A DNA stretch of 10,168 nucleotides from positions 1 through 10,168 of the forward strand of contig RZYD01000062.1 in the NCBI GenBank assembly GCA_009930445.1. The letters run 5' to 3'. The position numbers and the translations under genes were made by a program. The stretch is from Bacteroidia bacterium. Lineage in GTDB: Bacteria > Bacteroidota > Bacteroidia > Bacteroidales > BM520. Below, piece by piece: positions 1 to 5,639 of this stretch. The stretch's first letter is position 1, and every line of letters starts with the position of its first letter. Below the pieces are notes generated by a model. The model saw only the letters and a list, made by a program, of their open reading frames with translations. It searched no databases and was not told the DNA's origin.

Positions 1-344
1 GCTTTTTCAAACTCCTGCTTGCTCATTAATGAATTACCCAAATTATAAAAAGCCTGCGATTTTTGATTTTCCTCAACGGCCAGGTCAGCTGCCATAGCCC
101 AGGAGCCTCCAGCCGCATCAAAATTATCCTGCCGATACAAGGCATTTCCCAGGTTAAATAAGGCCTCATCCTTAAAGGTCATAGGATCTTCCAGCGCTTT
201 TCGGTAAAATAATTCTGCCTCCTGATATTCTCCGTTCAGATATTCCTTATTACCCAAACGCACCTCGCGGCGTGCATTCTGCGCCTGTAAACCAGACGAG
301 AAAAACCCAAAAATGGTGATAAGAATTACCCAAAATCGTTTCAT
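1..344 (-). CDS. batC: BatC-like TPR protein, 3' end cut off by the window edge
   Basis: Partial gene: 114 codons from ATG at 344, continuing past position 1. The translation begins MKRFWVILITIFGFF, a hydrophobic signal peptide ending near LQAQ (residues 19-22), so the product is exported to the periplasm. Tetratricopeptide repeats follow: about residues 24-54 (NKEYLNGEYQEAELFYRKAL), 58-89 (ALFNLGNALYRQDNFDAA), and a third begins at 97 (AFYNLGNSL). TPRs mediate protein-protein contacts. In the Bat operons of this phylum a TPR protein, BatC, follows batB, and here the start lies 5 nt after the batB stop, which supports the name. Family knowledge links Bat proteins to oxygen or stress tolerance, but the molecular role of BatC is not established. 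The rest of the gene, and probably batD and batE, should lie to the left. Confidence 0.85.
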   Translation of the reverse strand, partial: MKRFWVILITIFGFFSSGLQAQNARREVRLGNKEYLNGEYQEAELFYRKALEDPMTFKDEALFNLGNALYRQDNFDAAGGSWAMAADLAVEENQKSQAFYNLGNSLMSKQEFEK

Positions 345-349
345 ACCTA

Positions 350-1378
350 TTATTCTTTAAACAAATTTATAGATGACAACCATTTACTTTTTCTTGACGA
401 GATGAATCCTTCGATCAATAAAAACAATAATCCCAAAGCGATAAAATATTGAAAGCGATCCTCATAATCAGAGAAGACCCGACTTTCTATTTCACTTTTT
501 TCAAGGGCATTAATTTCATCAAAAACCTTTGTCAGTCCGGCGCGAGTATTATTTGCCCTGACATAAATTCCGCCACCGGCTTCTGCGATTTTTTGTAACG
601 TCGCATCATCGAGTCGGGTAACGATGGTATTTCCCTGTTTATCTTTTTTAAAACCGATAGGTCTGCCATTCTGGTAAAGGGGTATCGGTCCGCCTTCAGG
701 CAATCCCATTCCGATGGTATAAATCCGAATTCCGTTCTCTGCGGCCATCAATGCAGCCTGATGCGCATCGCCCTGATGATTTTCACCGTCGGTAATCACT
801 ACGATGGCTTTTTCGTGGTTATTATCATCGAATGAACGTACAGCAATAGTAATAGCATCGGCTATAGCAGTACCCTGAACAGGGATCATGTCGGTATTCA
901 CGGTAGAGAGGAAAAGCCGGGCAGCAGAGTAATCGGTAGTGAGCGGCATTTGCAGATAAGCTTTTCCGGCAAAAATGACAAGCCCCACGCGGTCGCCCTG
1001 CAACTTATTAATAAGCTGTGATATGGATTGGCGGGAGCGCTCCAGGCGATTGGGTTTGATATCCTCTGCCATCATTGAGTTAGAAACATCCAGTACAATC
1101 ATCAGGTCGATCCCTTTTCGCTTCACATTCTCTAACCGCGATCCAAGCTGAGGATTTGCCGCACCGAGAGTTAACATAGCCCAGGCCAGCATCAGAAACA
1201 GGAATTTCACATTGCCTCTGGCCTTTGAAAAACCTTCGGTGAGCCGTTTCACAACATTACCATCACCCAAACGCTGAAGTGTTTTACGTTTTCGGCGTAA
1301 AATCAGCAGATGCAGTATCCAGAACAACGGGATAAGCAACAATGCATAAAGTATTTCAGGATGTGCAAATCGAAACAT
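350..1378 (-). CDS. batB: BatB: membrane-anchored VWA-domain protein
   Basis: Inner-membrane protein of 342 aa with a von Willebrand factor A domain between membrane segments. Visible segments are TM1 about residues 9-27, TM2 about 59-74 and a C-terminal TM about 309-326. The VWA domain carries a complete metal-ion-dependent adhesion site: D97, S99, S101 (DVSNS), T170 (QGTAIADA) and D197 (ITDGEN). It should therefore bind a divalent metal and a ligand protein. It is paralogous to the upstream neighbour BatA, sharing the AEDxxPNRLE and GLVIF stretches. I start it at ATG 1378, giving FRFAHPEILY as the usual short lead into TM1. An in-frame TTG at 1387 would add three residues (MSR) directly after the batA stop and looks less likely. 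It lies 9 nt after batA and 5 nt before batC, within one operon. Related systems pair such proteins with a MoxR ATPase; the client here is unknown. Confidence 0.92.
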   Translation of the reverse strand: MFRFAHPEILYALLLIPLFWILHLLILRRKRKTLQRLGDGNVVKRLTEGFSKARGNVKFLFLMLAWAMLTLGAANPQLGSRLENVKRKGIDLMIVLDVSNSMMAEDIKPNRLERSRQSISQLINKLQGDRVGLVIFAGKAYLQMPLTTDYSAARLFLSTVNTDMIPVQGTAIADAITIAVRSFDDNNHEKAIVVITDGENHQGDAHQAALMAAENGIRIYTIGMGLPEGGPIPLYQNGRPIGFKKDKQGNTIVTRLDDATLQKIAEAGGGIYVRANNTRAGLTKVFDEINALEKSEIESRVFSDYEDRFQYFIALGLLFLLIEGFISSRKSKWLSSINLFKE

Positions 1379-1387
1379 ACGCGACAA

Positions 1388-2386
1388 TTAAGGTAACATT
1401 TTTAACACTGTGCCCCGCAGAATAAATTCCAGCGCAAGCATCAGCATTGCTAAAACAACAAAGGGTAAAAACTCTTCACTTTTATTCCGAAACTCGGTAA
1501 TATCAATTTTTGATTTTTCCAGTTGATCAATTTCCGAATAAATGGCCTCCAACGCTGCATTGTCAGTAGCCCGGAAATATTTTCCTCCGGTGGTTTCCGC
1601 AATATTTTGCAGAAGTTCTTCGTCGATACGTACCTCCATTTCCTGATAAACCGTACGGCCAAAAACATCTTTAGCGGGAAAAGGCGCCGTGCCGTTGGTA
1701 CCAACACCTATAGTATATACACGAACACCATAAAGCCGTGCAATTTCTGCGGCAGAGAGGGGATCAACAGAGCCACGGTTATTTTCGCCATCCGTTAATA
1801 GAATAATCACTTTACTGATGGCTGTACTTTCCTGCAAACGGCTTACAGCCGTGGCGAGGCCATCACCAATAGCGGTTCCGTCTTCCAGCAACCCACTTCG
1901 TACCTCGCTAAACAACGACTTAACCACATTATGATCCGTAGTTAAAGGACATTGGGTAAAGGATTCAGCACTAAAAATCACCAGCCCGATACGGTCGTTA
2001 GGACGCATATCCACGAAGGAACCACCGACACGTTTGGCCGCTTCCAGTCGATTCGGTCTAAAATCCTCTGCCAACATACTACCGCTTACATCCAAAGCAG
2101 TGACCACATCGATGCCTTCGATAGATACATTCTGCCCTTTGGAACTGGTTTGAGGGCGAGCCAGCGCAATAATCAGCAAAACGATGGCCAACATGCGCAA
2201 AACAAAAAGTCCGTGAAAAATATAATGCAGCATACCACTACCCGGAGTACCAAAGGCTCCCGAATCCGGAATGCGCATATCGCCGAAGCTCTTGCGTCCC
2301 CGCCAAAGGTACCATCCCAACAGGAAGGGTACCAACAGTAAAAACCACAGAAAAGGCTTATTCGCAAATTCAAGCGCATTCCACAT
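1388..2386 (-). CDS. batA: BatA: membrane-anchored VWA-domain aerotolerance protein
   Basis: Inner-membrane protein of 332 aa. The N-terminus (WNALEFANKPFLWFLLLVP) is the typical BatA N-terminal membrane domain, with TM1 about residues 12-28, TM2 about 60-76 and a final TM about 306-323. The VWA domain between them has all MIDAS residues: D99, S101, S103 (DVSGS), T171 (DGTAIGDG) and D199 (LTDGEN). BatA-type proteins are thought to work with MoxR ATPases, and in Bacteroides fragilis the bat operon was tied to aerotolerance. The start is chosen at ATG 2386, 6 nt behind an AGGAGG. A GTG at 2389 in the same frame would sit only 3 nt from that motif. The gene begins inside the 3' end of the preceding gene (17-bp overlap), suggesting translational coupling. 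Its stop TAA is at 1390-1388, just before batB. Confidence 0.93.
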   Translation of the reverse strand: MWNALEFANKPFLWFLLLVPFLLGWYLWRGRKSFGDMRIPDSGAFGTPGSGMLHYIFHGLFVLRMLAIVLLIIALARPQTSSKGQNVSIEGIDVVTALDVSGSMLAEDFRPNRLEAAKRVGGSFVDMRPNDRIGLVIFSAESFTQCPLTTDHNVVKSLFSEVRSGLLEDGTAIGDGLATAVSRLQESTAISKVIILLTDGENNRGSVDPLSAAEIARLYGVRVYTIGVGTNGTAPFPAKDVFGRTVYQEMEVRIDEELLQNIAETTGGKYFRATDNAALEAIYSEIDQLEKSKIDITEFRNKSEEFLPFVVLAMLMLALEFILRGTVLKMLP

Positions 2387-3395
2387 CACTACCCTCCTTT
2401 CGCATTTCTTCCCCGTCGGATGCAGGGCTGTCGTTCAATGCAGCGTTTTCTTCGCATATCGCTACATATCGTTTATGGGAGTCAATAACCAAATGAACGG
2501 ATTGCGTCCAACAATCCTCATTTTCTTGCGGCAACGGGGTTACCCGGGCAAATTTCACCAGATCGGCGGAAGTAAAAACAGATGCAATTTCTTCATAATA
2601 AACACTTAAATACTGATTATCATGTACTTGCTCTAAAATTTCCGTAGTACTCATTTCCACCGCATGAAGATCAAACTGCTTTTCCAGATAAACTCTGAGA
2701 ATATCGGTAATGGCGGAATAAAATCCTTTCACATTTCCTTTTTGCCAGATTTTTCGGGATTTCAGTTCATCAAGGGCATCCAGTGCCTCGCGGTGAGGAG
2801 GCACATTGGGTTTGTGCGGAAGGAATGAAAATCCGTTTGCAACCTTTTTCCTCCTGCGCAAAAAAACAATCAGAAGCAGTAGCAGAGTAACCACTATCAA
2901 CCCGGCAAAAACCCAGGGAAATACTTCCCTGAAGGTTATTGGAATTGTGTTAACGGGAAGGATATCCCGAAAATTTGCGGTAGTATCAACCGCTACCGTA
3001 TGCACTTCCAGCAAATGCGCCATTGTTTCAAGTTCCCGGGTAATCCCTCCGGCATCAATCAGGAAGCGGAAAGGAGGAACTGCATAATAACCTGAATCGA
3101 AAGAAGTAATCACGAATTGTTGAGAATACAACACACGATCATTGGCCAAAAAACCCGTATCAATATTCGTTCTGGACAACACTTCAATCTCAGCGCGAAG
3201 TGTATCCGCAATTTCGGGCCAGGTTACGGTTGCCTGACGGGAGCACTCTACCGTCAGGTTTAACCGGGTTTGTTCGCCAACCCGGATGGAAGAGGTATCC
3301 AGTACCGAACGAACCTCCGGTTGCTGGGCCATAACGGGCCACCAGGGCAATAGCAGCAAAATGAGCCAACTCCATCTTTTTAACATTATGTGCAT
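2370..3395 (-). CDS. BatD-like membrane protein with periplasmic beta domain and cytoplasmic tail
   Basis: Protein of 341 aa that I recognise only by position and architecture. Residues 1-23 form a signal peptide (LKRWSWLILLLLPWWPVMA, then QQ). About 24-150 is a beta-rich, probably Ig-like periplasmic region with an RVGEQTRLNLTVE stretch reminiscent of BatD domains. About 161-179 is one clear transmembrane helix followed by RRRKK. About 195-320 is a charged helical cytoplasmic domain (ALDALDELKSRKIWQKG, FYSAITDILRVYLEKQF). A protein of this kind commonly sits between DUF58 and batA in this phylum and is usually labelled hypothetical or BatD-like; it loosely resembles DUF4381-type tails. ATG 3395 lies 1 nt after the DUF58 stop; ATG 3386 is an alternative that shortens the leader by three residues. 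The 3' end overlaps batA. A role as a membrane scaffold linking periplasm to the VWA/MoxR machinery is inference. Confidence 0.8.
   Translation of the reverse strand: MHIMLKRWSWLILLLLPWWPVMAQQPEVRSVLDTSSIRVGEQTRLNLTVECSRQATVTWPEIADTLRAEIEVLSRTNIDTGFLANDRVLYSQQFVITSFDSGYYAVPPFRFLIDAGGITRELETMAHLLEVHTVAVDTTANFRDILPVNTIPITFREVFPWVFAGLIVVTLLLLLIVFLRRRKKVANGFSFLPHKPNVPPHREALDALDELKSRKIWQKGNVKGFYSAITDILRVYLEKQFDLHAVEMSTTEILEQVHDNQYLSVYYEEIASVFTSADLVKFARVTPLPQENEDCWTQSVHLVIDSHKRYVAICEENAALNDSPASDGEEMRKEGSDVECA
2393..2398 (-). promoter_or_regulatory. Shine-Dalgarno-like AGGAGG before batA
   Basis: The minus strand reads AAAGGAGGGTAGTGATG. AGGAGG stands 6 nt before ATG 2386 and 3 nt before GTG 2389, which favours the ATG start. 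It lies inside the coding end of the upstream gene (codons for RKEG). Bacteroidota ribosomes generally make little use of such motifs, so it may be partly a coding coincidence. No comparable motif precedes the other genes in the window. Confidence 0.5.
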
Positions 3396-3396
3396 A

Positions 3397-4272
3397 TTAA
3401 AACCTGCTTTCTCGTTTACGAAACAATAACATCAAAGGCTTCACATAATCACTGTGCGTAGTCAGCACAGCGCTATCAATACCATTGCGTATAAATATAC
3501 CATCCGCAGTACGGTGTTTTTTTTCAAAATAAGCACGGTAATGTTCACGTACTTTTTTGCTGGAAGTATCCACCCAGCGCCTTTCACCCTTTTCTTTATC
3601 AAAAACCCGCACAAAACCAAGGTCTGGGATTGATAATTCAGCCGGGTCAACAACCCGGAGGGCCACGATATCATGCTTATGATTGGCAATCCGCAAAGCC
3701 CGTTCGAAATCCCCGTCCAGAAAATCGCTGATTAAAAATACAGTTGCCCGTTTTTTAATGGCATTAGACAAAAACCGCAAAGCCTCCGAGATATCGGTTT
3801 GCTGGTGTTCCGGGTGAAAATCAATCAATTCCCGAATAATCCGCAGAATATGGGAAGTACCTTTTTTTGGGGGTATAAACTTTTCAACTTTATTACTGAA
3901 GAACACAACGCCTACCTTATCATTATTGGTAATGGCGGAAAAAGCAAGGACAGAGGACACTTCAGTAATAAGATCTTCCTTAAGGCAGCTTTTTGTTCCA
4001 AATTCGTTGGATCCGCTCACATCAATCAGGAGGATTACGGTGAGTTCGCGTTCTTCTTCATAAATTTTCACATAGGGATGGTTCAACCGGGCCGTTACAT
4101 TCCAGTCAATATTCCGTATATCATCACCATATTGATATTCCCGCACTTCATTAAAAGCCATTCCACGGCCTTTAAAGGCACTATGGTAGTGGCCGGCAAA
4201 AATCTGTGACGACAATCCACGGGTTTTAATTTCAATTTTTCGTACTTTTTTTAATATCGCTGAAGTCTCCAT
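3397..4272 (-). CDS. DUF58 family protein (VWA-like, MoxR partner)
   Basis: Soluble protein of 291 aa without signal peptide or membrane helix. It contains the DUF58 signature around residues 34-74: FKGRGMAFNEVREYQYGDD, then IDWNVTAR and VKIYEEERE. A VWA-like domain follows with DVSGS at 84-88, T159 in the QTDISEA stretch and D183 in ISDF, so the metal-site residues look intact, although some DUF58 proteins have lost them. DUF58 proteins are almost always encoded next to MoxR ATPases and are presumed cytoplasmic or membrane-peripheral partners. The start ATG 4272 lies 32 nt after the moxR stop with no Shine-Dalgarno sequence. The stop TAA is 1 nt before the next ATG. The length matches the short form of the family, which lacks an N-terminal membrane anchor. 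The biochemical activity is unknown. Confidence 0.93.
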   Translation of the reverse strand: METSAILKKVRKIEIKTRGLSSQIFAGHYHSAFKGRGMAFNEVREYQYGDDIRNIDWNVTARLNHPYVKIYEEERELTVILLIDVSGSNEFGTKSCLKEDLITEVSSVLAFSAITNNDKVGVVFFSNKVEKFIPPKKGTSHILRIIRELIDFHPEHQQTDISEALRFLSNAIKKRATVFLISDFLDGDFERALRIANHKHDIVALRVVDPAELSIPDLGFVRVFDKEKGERRWVDTSSKKVREHYRAYFEKKHRTADGIFIRNGIDSAVLTTHSDYVKPLMLLFRKRESRF

Positions 4273-4304
4273 GAAGAAGCAGATATAAAGGAACTCGTTA
4301 AATA

Positions 4305-5294
4305 TTAAGGAACTTCTACACTATTAAGTATTTCATTCACGATGTTTTCAGAAGTAATATTCTCAGCTTCTGCCTCATAGGTTAATCCGATACGATGACG
4401 CAACACATCGTGAGCTACAGCACGGATATCTTCCGGAATGACATACCCTCTGCGCTTAATAAACGCGTAGGCTTTTGCTGCCAGTGCCATATTTATGGAG
4501 GCACGGGGTGAGGCACCATACTGAATCATAGACTCAAAGCGTTCCAGTTTGTAATTTGCTGGATAGCGCGAAGCAAACACAATACTGGTAATATAGTTTT
4601 CGATTTTTTCGTCGAGATAGACCATATTAACCACCTCACGGGCGCGCAGGATGTCGGCCGGTTTAACTACGGCATTGGGCGCCATAGTAGTACCGGAGAT
4701 ATTCTGCCGCAAAATCAGTTTTTCTTCTTCCTGTGAAGGATATCCGATAATGACTTTCAGCATAAAACGGTCGACCTGAGCTTCCGGCAGCGGATAAGTT
4801 CCTTCTTGTTCAATAGGATTTTGCGTTGCCAGCACGAGAAATGGTTCTTCCAACGAGTAAGTAGTCTCACCAAGGGTAACCTGACGTTCCTGCATGGCTT
4901 CCAGTAAAGCACTCTGAACTTTGGCGGGTGAACGGTTAATTTCATCAGCCAGAATAAAATTAGAAAAAAGAGGGCCTTTACGAACCACAAATTCTTCTTT
5001 CTTTTGGGAATAAATCATAGTACCCAGCAAATCGGCTGGCAGCAGGTCAGGGGTAAACTGGATCCGGGAAAAGCCTGCATCGATGGTAGCCGCCAACGAT
5101 TTTATGGCCAGCGTTTTTGCCAGGCCAGGTACTCCCTCCAAAAGGATATGCCCCCGGGTGAGCAAACCAACCAGCAACCGTTCAACCATAGGTTTCTGGC
5201 CAACAATGACTTTGTTCATTTCTGCAGTAATCACGTCAACAATTGCGCTTTCCTGCCTGATCATCTCATTTAACTCTTTTATATTTGTTTCCAT
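4305..5294 (-). CDS. moxR: MoxR family AAA+ ATPase
   Basis: Cytoplasmic AAA+ ATPase of 329 aa, the usual MoxR length. Visible motifs, in order: Walker A GVPGLAKT at residues 54-61, Walker B ILADE at 114-118, sensor 1 ATQNP at 156-160, the VDRF segment with arginine-finger candidate R176, and sensor 2 GASPR with R264. The LEGVPG and QERQVTLG stretches are characteristic of the MRP subfamily. MoxR ATPases are thought to act as chaperones that assemble or activate protein complexes with VWA-domain partners, and three such partners follow here (DUF58, BatA, BatB). It is the first gene of the operon. The start ATG 5294 is about 22 nt downstream of the predicted transcription start and has no strong ribosome binding site. 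All key ATPase residues are present, so the protein should be active. Confidence 0.96.
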   Translation of the reverse strand: METNIKELNEMIRQESAIVDVITAEMNKVIVGQKPMVERLLVGLLTRGHILLEGVPGLAKTLAIKSLAATIDAGFSRIQFTPDLLPADLLGTMIYSQKKEEFVVRKGPLFSNFILADEINRSPAKVQSALLEAMQERQVTLGETTYSLEEPFLVLATQNPIEQEGTYPLPEAQVDRFMLKVIIGYPSQEEEKLILRQNISGTTMAPNAVVKPADILRAREVVNMVYLDEKIENYITSIVFASRYPANYKLERFESMIQYGASPRASINMALAAKAYAFIKRRGYVIPEDIRAVAHDVLRHRIGLTYEAEAENITSENIVNEILNSVEVP

Positions 5295-5322
5295 AAGGGT
5301 AAGTGATTTTCATTATCGCTTG

Positions 5323-5330
5323 CAAAAATA
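5323..5330 (-). promoter_or_regulatory. Predicted moxR operon promoter (-7 box)
   Basis: The minus strand reads TATTTTTG, a full match to the Bacteroidota -7 consensus TAnnTTTG. It is followed about 28 nt later by the moxR ATG, so transcription should start near 5317. I do not find a good TTTG -33 element at the expected distance (about 5350-5358). That suggests a weak or activator-dependent promoter, or an alternative promoter further upstream. Confidence 0.5.
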
Positions 5331-5367
5331 TAACACCTGCCCATGAGCAGCAGCAGAATTGGTGTTA
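5331..5367. repeat. Inverted repeat TAACACC-N23-GGTGTTA next to the moxR -7 box
   Basis: Perfect 7-bp arms lie at 5331-5337 and 5361-5367, with centres 30 bp apart, about three helical turns. The left arm abuts the moxR -7 box directly. The repeat therefore covers the spacer and -33 zone of that promoter, where a regulator would bind. A smaller repeat, CTGC-N6-GCAG (5337-5350), sits inside. No regulator is identified. Confidence 0.45.
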
Positions 5368-5465
5368 AAATATGTTAAGCCCACCGATCAAAAAAAAAGG
5401 GAAACCAAAAGCAAGAGGAAAAAATAGAGATCAGGGCTGCAAACATTTAGTAGGGCAGTAAACTA

Positions 5466-5494
5466 TTGGATTTACACATTTTTTTTTACCTTTG
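5466..5494 (+). promoter_or_regulatory. Predicted promoter of the propeller-protein gene
   Basis: TTG at 5466-5468, an 18-nt spacer, then TACCTTTG at 5487-5494. This fits the Bacteroidota pattern TTTG-N17-23-TAnnTTTG, with a perfect -7 box and three of four bases at -33 (ATTG). Transcription should start near 5500, leaving a leader of about 140 nt before ATG 5640. A T-tract of ten bases (5478-5487, after CA) precedes the -7 box. The repeat TTTACA (5471-5476) / TGTAAA (5493-5498) brackets the -7 box. Confidence 0.7.
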
Positions 5495-5533
5495 TAAACG
5501 AATAAAATTACGATGGGGATATAAACATCCAAA

Positions 5534-5557
5534 TGTTAAAATTTTTGAATATTAACA
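5534..5557 (+). repeat. Imperfect 24-bp palindrome in the 5' leader
   Basis: TGTTAA and TTAACA form 6-bp outer arms. After one A/A mismatch, ATT pairs with AAT around a short T-rich loop. In RNA this would be a hairpin about 34 to 57 nt downstream of the predicted start; in DNA it could be an operator. The stem is AT-only except for two G-C pairs, so it would be weak as RNA. There is no U-run after it, so it is not a terminator. Confidence 0.4.
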
Positions 5558-5639
5558 GGTTGTACAAACAGAAAAAAGGTGTAACTTGTGCCACTTTGGA
5601 AGTTCGCGATTAACAAGTAATAAAATAAACCACAAACGT

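Larger units (their letters stand above)
5363..5615. repeat. Five TGTTAA/TTAACA hexamers
   Basis: TGTTAA occurs at 5363-5368, 5373-5378 and 5534-5539, and its complement TTAACA at 5552-5557 and 5610-5615. The first two are tandem and exactly 10 bp apart. The third and fourth face each other in a dyad. The 5363 and 5534 copies share the 9-mer TGTTAAAAT. This could be a repeated operator for a factor acting on both divergent genes, or AT-rich chance. Confidence 0.35.
5295..5639. other. Divergent intergenic control region
   Basis: This 345-bp stretch separates moxR (minus) from the propeller-protein gene (plus). I find no coding sequence or RNA gene in it. It contains one promoter per strand, inverted repeats at 5331-5367, 5471-5498 and 5534-5557, five TGTTAA/TTAACA hexamers, and a purine-rich A-tract at about 5389-5430. 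The segment from about 5500 to 5639 should be the 5' leader of the plus-strand transcript, and 5295 to about 5317 the short leader of moxR. Confidence 0.8.

Noticed and set aside
1952..2341. Open frame of 129 codons on the plus strand opposite batA
   Set aside because: It lies wholly antisense to a well-supported VWA gene, has no recognisable domain or signal, and has low-complexity polar composition typical of an antisense shadow.
3799..4209. Open frame of 136 codons on the plus strand opposite the DUF58 gene
   Set aside because: It overlaps the core DUF58 and VWA motifs in antisense and shows no family features.
5389..5430. Rho-independent terminator or small RNA in the A-rich stretch
   Set aside because: No GC-rich stem is followed by a U-run on either strand, and the stretch lies between divergent promoters where no gene ends.
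5534..5557. Rex-type operator (TTGTTAA-N4-TTAACAA)
   Set aside because: The half-sites resemble Rex sites, but the spacer is 12 nt instead of 4, and no redox gene of the usual Rex set is adjacent.
5586..5639. Upstream TTG start for the propeller gene
   Set aside because: It would put 18 polar residues before a typical signal peptide. ATG 5640 with an A-rich leader is the better start.
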